Source: Nitrospirota bacterium (GTDB taxonomy: Bacteria; Nitrospirota; Nitrospiria; SBBL01; JAADHI01). From it: a DNA stretch of 34,395 nucleotides. Position 1 is the first letter of the stretch. Every line of letters starts with the position of its first letter. Shown here one piece after another: positions 16,023-23,610 of this stretch. Location of the stretch: contig JAJDBT010000115.1 of NCBI GenBank assembly GCA_029261215.1, positions 1 through 34,395 on the forward strand, read 5' to 3'. The position numbers and the translations under genes are program-made. The notes beneath the pieces are model-generated. The model did not search any database. It was not told where the DNA came from and worked only from the letters and a program-made list of their open reading frames with translations.

Positions 16023-18182
16023 TTATTCCTCATCGACAATCTTGGAAAAATCGCCGAAGGGTTCAAATTGCTGTTGTATTTCAAACAACAGACCTAATCT
16101 ATTTTGGCGGAGGGTCTCATTTTTGTCCATGACCATGACCGCATCAAAAAAGTGATTCAAGGGTTCAAACAGGGTGGCGAGGCATTCGAGCACGCCGACC
16201 AGATTTTGGTCTGTCCAGAGAGTGATGACTCTTTTTTGAACGGAAACCAGTGTTTCATACAGTCGTTTTTCGGCCGGATCGTTCAATAAAAGTGAATCGA
16301 CTTTCCCTTCAAAGCCTTCGGGTAAAATTCGGATGGCCCGTTTAAATGCGGTCATGAGCGGTGAAAAAAGAGGCGCTTTTGAAAATTCGGCGAGCGCGCA
16401 GGCTCGGTCAAATAAGTCGGCCGGGTGGTCAATTTCACCAAACAGGACGGCTTCCCGTAAGTCATAGCGAATGCCTTCGGATTGCAAATGGGCATCCATT
16501 CGTTGTTTTAGAAAACGCGAAAGCGGCTGCAAGAGTGTGCTGCCTGAAAATTTGTCCTGGGATTCATACTGGTGAATGGCCTCTAAAATCGCGGCCGCAA
16601 GCGACAGTGGTCTGAAGACGGGTTTTGAAAGCAGGATTTGGATGAGTCCGAGTCCCTGGCGGCGCAAGGCATAGGGGTCTTCCGAGCCCGTGGGGATGAG
16701 GTCTACGCCAAAACAGCCTGTTAGGGTATCGAGTTTATCCGCGATGGCCAGGACTTGTCCATGCAGGTGAGTGGGCAAGGGGCCGCCTGAAAATCGGGGC
16801 AGATAATGTTCTTCAATGGCTGTGGCGACTGCTGGCCCTTCCCCGTCGAGCCCGGCGTAGATTCTGCCCATCGTCCCTTGAAGCGAGGTAAATTCCCGAA
16901 CCACGCCGCTGACAAGGTCCGCCTTGCAAAGATGAGCGGCCCGTTCGATTTCAAGGATCTCGGACTCGGAACAGTCGATGGCTTTGGCGATAAATATGGC
17001 CAGGGTGGTCAGTCGTGACACTTTCTCATGCACGGTCCCTAGTTTTTCTTGAAAGGTGACACGTTGCAGGGGGTTCACCAACTCAGAGAGTTTCTTTTTT
17101 CGGTCTTCGTCAAAATAAAACTGGGCATCTACGAGCCGCGCTCTGAGTACGCGTTCGTTCCCTTTTTGAATGATGGATAGGTTTTTGGCGTCGATATTTA
17201 AAGTCGTGATGAAATGCGGCAGCAGTTCTCCGCTTGGTTTATAGAGTGGAATATATCCCTGGTGTTCGGCCATGGCCGTAATGATGATTTCTTTGGGAAT
17301 GGCTAAAAATGGGGTTTCAAAGTTTCCGCATATGGCCTTGGGATATTCGACGGTGTGTGCAGCGTCCCAAAGCAAGGCCGTATCGGTCAAATCGAGTACG
17401 GCATTTTTTTCTTTGGCCAAGTCTTGCATCTGAGATTCGATTTTGCGGGCACGTTCTTCTGGGTCAATGATGACAAAACGCTGGGCCAGCGTGTCTTTGT
17501 ACATCTCAAAATCAGTGACTTCAAAGGCGTCTGGGGCGGTGATATGGTGTCCGTAGCTGCGATTGCCAGAGGAGACTCCTGCAAAGGAAAAGGGGATGAT
17601 TTCGTTTTTGTAAAGCGCAAGAATGGAGCGGATGGGGCGGATAAACGCAACCCCTGTTTCATTCCAGCGCATTGAGCGGGGAAAGCTCAATTGGGCGAAT
17701 ATTTCCGGGATCATCGTAGTTAGCAAGGATGCCGTCGTTTTTCCCGCCTTGAGTTGATGCACAACGAGGTAGTTCCCTTTTTTCCCTTTGGCCGCAGAGC
17801 CGAGTGATTCTGCCGAGGAAACCTGAATGTCTGAGAGTGCCACGCCCTGCGATGCGGCAAAGCCCTTTGCAGCGGCGGTGGGCGCGCCCGAAGCATCAAC
17901 TGCGGCGCGTTCGGGCGGGCCGACAATCACTTCGGTCACGGTTTCCTGCATTGCATCTAATTCAGGGATGAACAGAATCATGCGCCGGGGTGTGCCGTAA
18001 ACCTGAGCGTCTGAAAATGAAAGGTTTGCGGCCGAAAGGTGCTTTTTCGAAAGGGCCAACAACTGTTCGAGGCTGGGGGCGATGACATTGGACGGGATTT
18101 CTTCCACGCCAATTTCAATCAGCAATGAATATCGGTCTGTTTTGTGTTGAGTGGGTGGCGTGGTAGGCGATGTTTCGTTCAT
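16023..18182 (-). CDS. glyS: Glycyl-tRNA synthetase beta subunit
   Basis: 719 residues. Begins, after a 17-residue leader, with [19 protein letters not shown], the conserved start of GlyS. The HD-like and body domain carries [20 protein letters not shown] then [17 protein letters not shown], invariant features of the beta subunit, followed by the C-terminal anticodon-binding region (about 580-700). With GlyQ it forms the alpha2beta2 bacterial-type enzyme that charges tRNA-Gly. The start overlaps the glyQ stop as ATGA (18179-18182), so the subunits are translationally coupled, which suits their fixed ratio. Confidence 0.97.
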   Translation of the reverse strand: MNETSPTTPPTQHKTDRYSLLIEIGVEEIPSNVIAPSLEQLLALSKKHLSAANLSFSDAQVYGTPRRMILFIPELDAMQETVTEVIVGPPERAAVDASGAPTAAAKGFAASQGVALSDIQVSSAESLGSAAKGKKGNYLVVHQLKAGKTTASLLTTMIPEIFAQLSFPRSMRWNETGVAFIRPIRSILALYKNEIIPFSFAGVSSGNRSYGHHITAPDAFEVTDFEMYKDTLAQRFVIIDPEERARKIESQMQDLAKEKNAVLDLTDTALLWDAAHTVEYPKAICGNFETPFLAIPKEIIITAMAEHQGYIPLYKPSGELLPHFITTLNIDAKNLSIIQKGNERVLRARLVDAQFYFDEDRKKKLSELVNPLQRVTFQEKLGTVHEKVSRLTTLAIFIAKAIDCSESEILEIERAAHLCKADLVSGVVREFTSLQGTMGRIYAGLDGEGPAVATAIEEHYLPRFSGGPLPTHLHGQVLAIADKLDTLTGCFGVDLIPTGSEDPYALRRQGLGLIQILLSKPVFRPLSLAAAILEAIHQYESQDKFSGSTLLQPLSRFLKQRMDAHLQSEGIRYDLREAVLFGEIDHPADLFDRACALAEFSKAPLFSPLMTAFKRAIRILPEGFEGKVDSLLLNDPAEKRLYETLVSVQKRVITLWTDQNLVGVLECLATLFEPLNHFFDAVMVMDKNETLRQNRLGLLFEIQQQFEPFGDFSKIVDEE

Positions 18183-19072
18183 TTTTTTAATAATGGAAAA
18201 CCTGCTTCTTCGCGTTTTTTTACATATCCCGCCGCACAGGCGCGGGCCAGGCCGCGTACACGCGCGATATACCCGGTGCGCTCGGTCACGGAGATTGCGC
18301 CACGCGCATCCAGCAGGTTAAAAAAGTGAGAGCTTTTGATGCAGTGATCATACGCGGGAAGCGGCAGGTTTTTTGAAATCAGCGCACGCCCTTCTTCTTC
18401 GGAGCGATTGAAGGCTTCTTTCAGGGCATCGACATTGGCCGCATTAAAATTGTGATCCGAAAATTGCACTTCTCCTTCGTGATGCACGTCGCGATATGTG
18501 ACGTCATCGGTCCAGGCCAGATCGTACACATTATCCACTTCTTGCAGATACATGGCGACGCGTTCCAGTCCATACGTAATTTCCACAGAAGTGGGGTCGA
18601 GCGCGATCCCGCCGATTTCCTGAAAATAGGTGAATTGTGTGACCTCCATGCCGTCGAGCCGCACTTCCCAGCCCAGGCCCCATGCGCCGAGTGTCGGTGA
18701 TTCCCAGTCATCCTGTACAAAACGGATGTCATGATCGGTGAGTGAAAGGCCAAATGACGAAAGGCTCTGTAGATAAAGATCCTGAATATTGTCCGGGGCC
18801 GGTTTTAAAAGCACTTGGTATTGATAGTAGTGCTGCAGGCGGTTCGGGTTTTCCCCGTAGCGCCCGTCGGTCGGACGACGCGAGGCCTGCACATAGGCGG
18901 CTTTCCAGGGTTCCGGCCCAAGTGCGCGTAAAAAGGTGGCGGGGTGAAAGGTGCCGGCGCCGACCTCATTGTCGTAAGATTGGTGGATGATGCAGCCCTG
19001 GTTTGCCCAAAACTGGTGAAGGGAGAGAAACAGTTCTTGAAAGGTCAAACATTTTTTTTGTGTCGGGTACAC
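18179..19072 (-). CDS. glyQ: Glycyl-tRNA synthetase alpha subunit
   Basis: About 297 residues if it starts at the GTG at 19072, which has AAGGG some 10 bases upstream; a TTG at 19096 would add eight residues but lacks a ribosome-binding site. The catalytic class II core is unmistakable: [20 protein letters not shown], then [20 protein letters not shown], then [20 protein letters not shown] and [14 protein letters not shown]. The alpha subunit forms glycyl-adenylate and transfers it to tRNA-Gly together with GlyS. The E. coli protein is 303 residues. The gene lies between recO and glyS on the same strand. Confidence 0.96.
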   Translation of the reverse strand: MYPTQKKCLTFQELFLSLHQFWANQGCIIHQSYDNEVGAGTFHPATFLRALGPEPWKAAYVQASRRPTDGRYGENPNRLQHYYQYQVLLKPAPDNIQDLYLQSLSSFGLSLTDHDIRFVQDDWESPTLGAWGLGWEVRLDGMEVTQFTYFQEIGGIALDPTSVEITYGLERVAMYLQEVDNVYDLAWTDDVTYRDVHHEGEVQFSDHNFNAANVDALKEAFNRSEEEGRALISKNLPLPAYDHCIKSSHFFNLLDARGAISVTERTGYIARVRGLARACAAGYVKKREEAGFPLLKK

Positions 19073-19187
19073 GAGGTGGATTGCCCTTGATGCCAATCAT
19101 GCAGTATACGCAATGCGGAGTCAAAAGTATCAAAGTGAAGGATTTATTGTCAATTGAATTGATGCAAGGGCCGGATTGTGTTCTGTA

Positions 19188-19958
19188 TTACCTTGCCTGT
19201 AGTGAGGGCGCCGTTTTTCGCGCAAAGCGTTGTTCGGATTTTCCTGTGATGTAAGACAGGGTGCTTTTGAAGATTGCTTCGCATTCTTTTTGGATGTCCA
19301 GTGAAGGCCGAAGCCGGTGTGCGCGTTCGTAGTCCATTTTTTGAGAGGCACTTAAAAATGCCCGTGTTCCCTGGCTCATGGGGATCAAGGCTCCCGCCGC
19401 ATTTCTACATTTTGAACAGAGCGCTCCGCCAGCGCTGGCGGAAAAATAGAGCGTTTCCCGCACGCCGGATTTAAAAACCGTATGGCAGCTTTGGCAGTTA
19501 TCCCAATGGGGCTGATAGCCGCTGTTCATAATGAGCTGATTGATGAAAAGCATGATCGACAGGGGCGGGTTTTTTTTCTCTTCTAAATGTTCAAGGCCCT
19601 GAAGCAGCAGTTTGAAAATTTGGGCATTGGCTTCTCCATCCGGGGTCATTTGTGCGACAAGGTCCACCATGCGGGAAGCCCGTTCGATGTCGTTCCAGTC
19701 TTCCCGCAGGGACTGGAAAGAGTGGATAATGTCGCATTGATTAATCCGTGCAAGCTGATCTCCCGGTTTTTCAAAGACAATCAGCGTGCAGTGAGTGAAG
19801 GGTTCGAGCGATGCGCCAAAGCGGCTTTTCATGCGCCGAGCCCCTTTTGCAACGCCTTTGAGAATCCCCTTGTGACTCGTAAAAAAGGTGATCAAACGGT
19901 CGGCCTCGCCCAGCCGGATTCCGCTCAATACAATTGCCCTGGTAGATAAAAGCGCCAT
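19188..19958 (-). CDS. recO: DNA repair protein RecO
   Basis: 256 residues. The N-terminal OB-fold (STRAIVLSGIRLGEADRLIT, then GILKGVAKGARRMKSRFGASL) and the helical C-terminal domain with a zinc-finger-like cluster C155-x2-C158 and C181-x2-C184 identify RecO. RecO loads RecA onto SSB-coated DNA in the RecFOR gap-repair pathway. I see no strong ribosome-binding site before the ATG at 19958, so the start is less sure than the identity. It is the first gene of the recO-glyQ-glyS-ppdK block; the 115-base gap to glyQ may hold its own promoter, though I cannot point to one. Confidence 0.93.
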   Translation of the reverse strand: MALLSTRAIVLSGIRLGEADRLITFFTSHKGILKGVAKGARRMKSRFGASLEPFTHCTLIVFEKPGDQLARINQCDIIHSFQSLREDWNDIERASRMVDLVAQMTPDGEANAQIFKLLLQGLEHLEEKKNPPLSIMLFINQLIMNSGYQPHWDNCQSCHTVFKSGVRETLYFSASAGGALCSKCRNAAGALIPMSQGTRAFLSASQKMDYERAHRLRPSLDIQKECEAIFKSTLSYITGKSEQRFARKTAPSLQAR

Positions 19959-20031
19959 GAAAAAAGATTTTAGGAGCTATTGTCTGATTTTACAAGAGGC
20001 TTGAAAATGATCATGGCCTCGAAAGGCTGAC

Positions 20032-20045
20032 GCTAAAATTTTAGC
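20032..20045. promoter_or_regulatory. 14-bp perfect palindrome in a divergent spacer
   Basis: GCTAAAATTTTAGC lies in the spacer between divergent recO and the SNase-like gene. It is flanked by CTGAC just before and GTCAG at 20059-20063, giving a second, outer inverted pair. Its size and place suit an operator for a dimeric regulator or a hairpin; no known regulator site is recognised. Confidence 0.35.
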
Positions 20046-20125
20046 TGGAGATCCCATTGTCAGCGAGGATCATGATATGCTAGATAAATGTTCTCTTCAA
20101 AGCGTGTGGCGTCTTTAAAAAACCA

Positions 20126-20674
20126 ATGAGGATCAGGGTGAAAGTGGAGGAGATATTTCTCTTAAAAAAAAGGGTCTCGGTGGTTTTTAAAAAAGTCGTG
20201 TTGTTCGGGCTGGTTTTTTTATTTTTATTCCCGACCTCAGGTTTTGCCGTGCCCTCCTCTTTTATTGCCGAGGTGGTTGCGGTTCTTGAGGGTGATACGC
20301 TGAAGGTCTTGAAATCACGGCAGATTATTGTGATTCGTTTGCAAGGCGTGGATGCGCCTGAAAAAAACCAGCAATATGGGGAACAGGCCAAAAACTTTAC
20401 AGAAAGCATTGTGTTTGCTCAGAAAGTGGTGGTGAATTTAAAGGGAGCGGATCAGCGTGATCACCTCGTGGCTGAGGTGATTCTGGAGGATGGGCGCAGT
20501 CTCAATCGTGAACTGGTTAAGGCTGGCTTTGCCTGGTGGGATCGTGCTCGATCAGAAGATTTGTCTCTGGGGTGGCTTGAAGAGAAGGCGCGGGAAGAAA
20601 AACTGGGTCTTTGGCTTGGGGAAGATCCTGTCCCGCCCTGGGAATTTCGCGCCAGTATGGGCAATATCAATTAA
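20126..20674 (+). CDS. Exported staphylococcal-nuclease-like (TNase) protein
   Basis: 182 residues with an N-terminal signal sequence (FKKVVLFGLVFLFLFPTSGF, cleavage near 41), so probably periplasmic or secreted. The thermonuclease OB-fold shows the Ca2+/catalytic residues D57 (VLEGDTLKV), R71 (IVIRLQGVDAPEK), D76 and E79. The family then expects an arginine before LVAEV; here the sequence is ADQRDHLVAEV, with H113 at that place and R111 two residues earlier. The C-terminal segment RSLNRELVKAGFAWW fits well. It may therefore have altered or weak nuclease activity. The ATG at 20126 lacks a clear ribosome-binding site; GTG codons at 20138 and 20144 are alternatives. Confidence 0.85.
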   Translation: MRIRVKVEEIFLLKKRVSVVFKKVVLFGLVFLFLFPTSGFAVPSSFIAEVVAVLEGDTLKVLKSRQIIVIRLQGVDAPEKNQQYGEQAKNFTESIVFAQKVVVNLKGADQRDHLVAEVILEDGRSLNRELVKAGFAWWDRARSEDLSLGWLEEKAREEKLGLWLGEDPVPPWEFRASMGNIN

Positions 20675-20834
20675 AGGTTTATTGATGCTTCAAATGGCGG
20701 TCTCAGAAATCGATTCGGATACCTTCCTCTGTCACAAAATGCACATCAGCGCTTCTTCAATCTTCGTCCAAAAATTAAAAACACTTGTTATCAGCCGCCG
20801 CACAAAAAATTAAATGAAAAGGGAAGGGTTGAAT

Positions 20835-21692
20835 ATGAAGGCTATTCTTGCCAGCATGTTAATCGGGAGCACTCTCTGTTTTTCTAGTAGTCTTTTTGCG
20901 AAAGATAAGGCATTTTCCCCCTTGTTTGTGTCCGATCAAGAAGAAACGCTTGTGTTTATCCCGGGCGGCTGTTTTAAAATGGGCGACGAAGATGAGCGCG
21001 GAGTGCATCCTGCCTATCCTGTCCATGAGGTTTGTCTCAACGATTTTTATATGGAAAAATACGAAGTCACGGTCGGCGAATTTAGGCAGTTTGTTCGGGA
21101 CACCGCCTACAAAACAGAGGCTGAAAAAACGGGCGGCTGTCTTTTTTGGATGCGAAAAGGCTGGCGAAAGGCCGAAGGTGTGGTTTGGAAACGCCCGGGT
21201 TTTGTTCAGACGGATGCCCATCCCGTGACCTGTGTCAGCTGGAATGATGTTGTGGCCTATATTCAGTGGTATCGGATAAAAACAGGGCTGGATTTTCGAC
21301 TCCCGACCGAAGCCGAATGGGAGTATGCCGCGCGCGGGGGCGGAAAGCGGATAACAGAACACAATGCGGATGATCTTGATCAATATGCATGGTTTCAGGC
21401 CAATGCCAATGGCAGAACCCATGTTGTAGGGCTGAAAAAGCCAAACGGCCTGGGTTTATATGATATGGGCGGAAATGTTTGGGAATGGGTACAAGACCGC
21501 TACAGCGCGTCTTATTATGCACAAGCTGAAAAGGACAACCCTCAAGGCCCTGATGAAGGGGAAGGGCGTGTTATCCGGGGCGGCTCCTGGTATGGCTCTT
21601 CCAAAGGGATCGGGGCGGCGCATCGCAACTGGACTTATGCCTTTAAACGATACAACAGTCTGGGGTTTCGTCTTGTTTTAGAAAGTCCTTGA
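20835..21692 (+). CDS. Exported FGE/SUMF1-fold protein without catalytic cysteines
   Basis: 285 residues from the ATG at 20835, chosen because AAGGG lies 6 bases before it and because it opens a signal peptide (MKAILASMLIGSTLCFSSSL, cleaved near FA/KDK). The formylglycine-generating-enzyme sulfatase fold is clear: LVFIPGGCFKMGDEDERG, YMEKYEVTVGEF, PVTCVSWNDVVAYI, FRLPTEAEWEYAARGG, LGLYDMGGNVWEWVQDRY and the end RVIRGGSWYGSSKG then NSLGFRLV. In true FGE the segment after RGGS carries the two copper-binding cysteines; here it has none. It is therefore unlikely to make formylglycine and is more likely a structural or binding member of the superfamily. Confidence 0.88.
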   Translation: MKAILASMLIGSTLCFSSSLFAKDKAFSPLFVSDQEETLVFIPGGCFKMGDEDERGVHPAYPVHEVCLNDFYMEKYEVTVGEFRQFVRDTAYKTEAEKTGGCLFWMRKGWRKAEGVVWKRPGFVQTDAHPVTCVSWNDVVAYIQWYRIKTGLDFRLPTEAEWEYAARGGGKRITEHNADDLDQYAWFQANANGRTHVVGLKKPNGLGLYDMGGNVWEWVQDRYSASYYAQAEKDNPQGPDEGEGRVIRGGSWYGSSKGIGAAHRNWTYAFKRYNSLGFRLVLESP

Positions 21693-21754
21693 AGACCCTT
21701 CCTTTTCCCTGAGATAATTTCTCCTGCGATCATTAAAAATAGAGGTGTTTAAAT

Positions 21755-22024
21755 ATGTCGAGCCAGGCAACAAAGGAAAAAATTGAACACAAAATGAAGA
21801 CGGAACTGTCAGCCACATCTGTAGAAGTGATTGATGACAGCTGGAAACATGCGGGCCATGCACAGGCTGGCGGGGGGGGGCATTTCACGTTGTCGCTCGT
21901 CTCGGAAAAGTTTGAAGGGGTTTCCCTTTTGAACCGAAACAGAATGGTGTTTGATGTACTTAAGGAAGAAATGAAGGGCGAAATTCACGCCCTTGCCGTG
22001 AAAGCCAAAACACCGGGCGAGTAA
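21755..22024 (+). CDS. BolA family protein
   Basis: 89 residues. The class II KH-like BolA fold shows EVIDDSWKHAGHA, GGGGHFTLSLVSEKFEG, LLNRNRMVFDVLKEEM and GEIHALAVKAKTP, with the invariant histidine in IHAL and the H-x-GH region that binds Fe-S clusters with monothiol glutaredoxins. BolA proteins take part in iron-sulfur trafficking and stress responses. AGAGGTG precedes the ATG. A run of nine G (21872-21880) lies within the Gly-rich segment; it is in frame as read. No glutaredoxin gene is adjacent. Confidence 0.93.
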   Translation: MSSQATKEKIEHKMKTELSATSVEVIDDSWKHAGHAQAGGGGHFTLSLVSEKFEGVSLLNRNRMVFDVLKEEMKGEIHALAVKAKTPGE

Positions 22025-22036
22025 TCCCGAATCGTC

Positions 22037-23119
22037 TTATTTCGCAAAATGCACAGCATAAACAGGCGGGAAGTGACTGGAGATTTCCTGCCAGTCGTCC
22101 CCGCCGTTTTCTGAAATCCACAGACCTCCGGTGGTTGATCCCATGGCGAGCTGTGATCCGCTTTCATCGACATCCAGTCCGTGCCGGTAGACCAGGTCAT
22201 AACACTGTTCTCCCGGCAGGCCTTTTGATAAAGACTCAAAGTGTTGTCCCCCGTCGCGGGTACGATTGACGACCAGGCGTGCGCCGACCGGCACCCGTTT
22301 TTCATCCTTTACGGCAGGCACAAACCATGCGGTTTCGGGGTTTTTGGGGTGAACGGCGAGTGCAAAACCAAAAACAGACGGTGAGACTTCTGTTAATTCT
22401 GCCCAATCTTGTCCCGCGTTTTTAGACACAAAAATGCCATTGTGGTGCTGGCACCACAATGTATCGGGATTTGCAGCCGAACTGCGAATGGCGTGCGCAT
22501 CCTGAACATGATTCAGTCCTGAAAGCTCAGGCGGCACGTAGGCGGCACGCAGACCCTTCCCGCGCGGCACCCAGGACCCGCCATCATCCGTGCTGCGCCA
22601 TACCCCGCCAGTCGAAATGCCTAGTGTAATGCACGCGCCATTGTTGGGGTCGATACAAATAGAGTGAATGCCGGGTTCATCGTATCCGCCGCCCTGCCAT
22701 TGTTTGCGTTCGGGCAGGTTCCAAAGTGAATTGACCAATTTCCATGACGCGCCCCGGTCGTCGGAGCGAAATAATCCGCCGGGAATGGTGCCAGCCCAAA
22801 GCCGTCCGGCTTGATCCGCTGTGCCTGGCATGAGGCACCAAAGCAGTTTGACGTTAAAATCCTTTTCTTCCGAGGTCTCTTTAGGAAAGGCGGGTGTCGC
22901 CATTTCTTCCCAGTGCGCTCCTGCATCCGTGGAGCGGTGCAGTTTAACGCCAAAATGACCGAGGTCGAGTGCCGCGTAGACTGCACCGTCCCGGCTATCC
23001 TGAAGGACATAGGAAACAGGGTCTCCGAGAAAATAAGGGTCTCTAACGCGCCATTTTCCTTCAATACAATCGAGCCTGAAAAGTCCTTTCCGTGTCGCTA
23101 CCCAAAGTCGATTTGCCAT
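22037..23119 (-). CDS. Cytoplasmic Asp-box (BNR) beta-propeller protein
   Basis: 360 residues without a signal peptide (MANRLWVATRKGLFRLD). Six Asp-box motifs at 63-70 (STDAGAHW), 119-126 (SDDRGASW), 176-183 (STDDGGSW), 232-239 (SKNAGQDW), 287-294 (TRDGGQHF) and 336-343 (SENGGDDW) give a propeller like sialidases and YCF48/Hcf136. The spacing (about 50 residues) suggests six or seven blades. No sialidase arginine triad is evident, so a glycosidase label is not supported. The gene starts 2 bases after the stop of the MoaD/ThiS-like gene, and its AGGAGGA ribosome-binding site lies within that gene. It is therefore coupled to the ubiquitin-like partner; its reaction is unknown. Confidence 0.85.
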   Translation of the reverse strand: MANRLWVATRKGLFRLDCIEGKWRVRDPYFLGDPVSYVLQDSRDGAVYAALDLGHFGVKLHRSTDAGAHWEEMATPAFPKETSEEKDFNVKLLWCLMPGTADQAGRLWAGTIPGGLFRSDDRGASWKLVNSLWNLPERKQWQGGGYDEPGIHSICIDPNNGACITLGISTGGVWRSTDDGGSWVPRGKGLRAAYVPPELSGLNHVQDAHAIRSSAANPDTLWCQHHNGIFVSKNAGQDWAELTEVSPSVFGFALAVHPKNPETAWFVPAVKDEKRVPVGARLVVNRTRDGGQHFESLSKGLPGEQCYDLVYRHGLDVDESGSQLAMGSTTGGLWISENGGDDWQEISSHFPPVYAVHFAK

Positions 23120-23121
23120 TT

Positions 23122-23391
23122 TTATCCTCCTGACAAGGCTTGCATAATATAGATTTCTGATGAAGGGGTGATCGCATCACTGAGTGTTGCTCTATCTGAA
23201 AGCGGGATATTATCGATAAATACGGTGACATGTTTTCTCAGCTGACCCTGGTCGTCTACGATATAGGACTGCAAGGCCGGATGTTTTAAAAACGCGTTGT
23301 TCAAAATCTCCCGGAGTGTTGCGCCCGGAACCTCAAAGCTTCGGGCATCGATAAACCGGCTGAGATGATCTGTCAAATAGATTTGAGCCAT
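23122..23391 (-). CDS. MoaD/ThiS-like ubiquitin-fold protein
   Basis: 89 residues ending in the required diglycine (MQALSGG). The beta-grasp features are IYLTDHLSRFI, VPGATLREILNNAF, LRKHVTVFIDNIPL and PSSEIYIMQALSGG. In MoaD and ThiS the terminal glycine is adenylated and thiocarboxylated by an E1-like enzyme to donate sulfur. No moaE, thiF, moeB or thiG is present here; the partner is the Asp-box propeller directly downstream. The last two codons GGA-GGA, with the preceding A, are also the Shine-Dalgarno of that next gene. I see no strong ribosome-binding site for this gene itself. It is divergent from the histidine kinase. Confidence 0.87.
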   Translation of the reverse strand: MAQIYLTDHLSRFIDARSFEVPGATLREILNNAFLKHPALQSYIVDDQGQLRKHVTVFIDNIPLSDRATLSDAITPSSEIYIMQALSGG

Positions 23392-23610
23392 AATGAAGCT
23401 GAGTATACTGAATTGCTTTTCAGGATTTCAATCATGAGAATCTCTGGAGTCGTTTTATTTTCAAGGTATTTGTCTTTCTGTCTTTTTTATCCTTTTTTCG
23501 CTACACTCGAAAGTAGATTTATATCGCTCAGAAGTGCGAAATGACGCTTTGATGTCTTGGCGGTGCCGTCGAGTATCATTAAAATAGACAAAAAACAGGA
23601 GACGAGAAGG

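Noticed and set aside
20859-21422. 187-codon open frame on the minus strand
   Set aside because: Antisense to the FGE-fold gene, which carries clear motifs in every region of the overlap.
22037-23119. Sialidase function for the Asp-box protein
   Set aside because: Asp-boxes alone mark a fold. There is no signal peptide and no visible arginine triad, so an enzymatic sialidase label is not justified.
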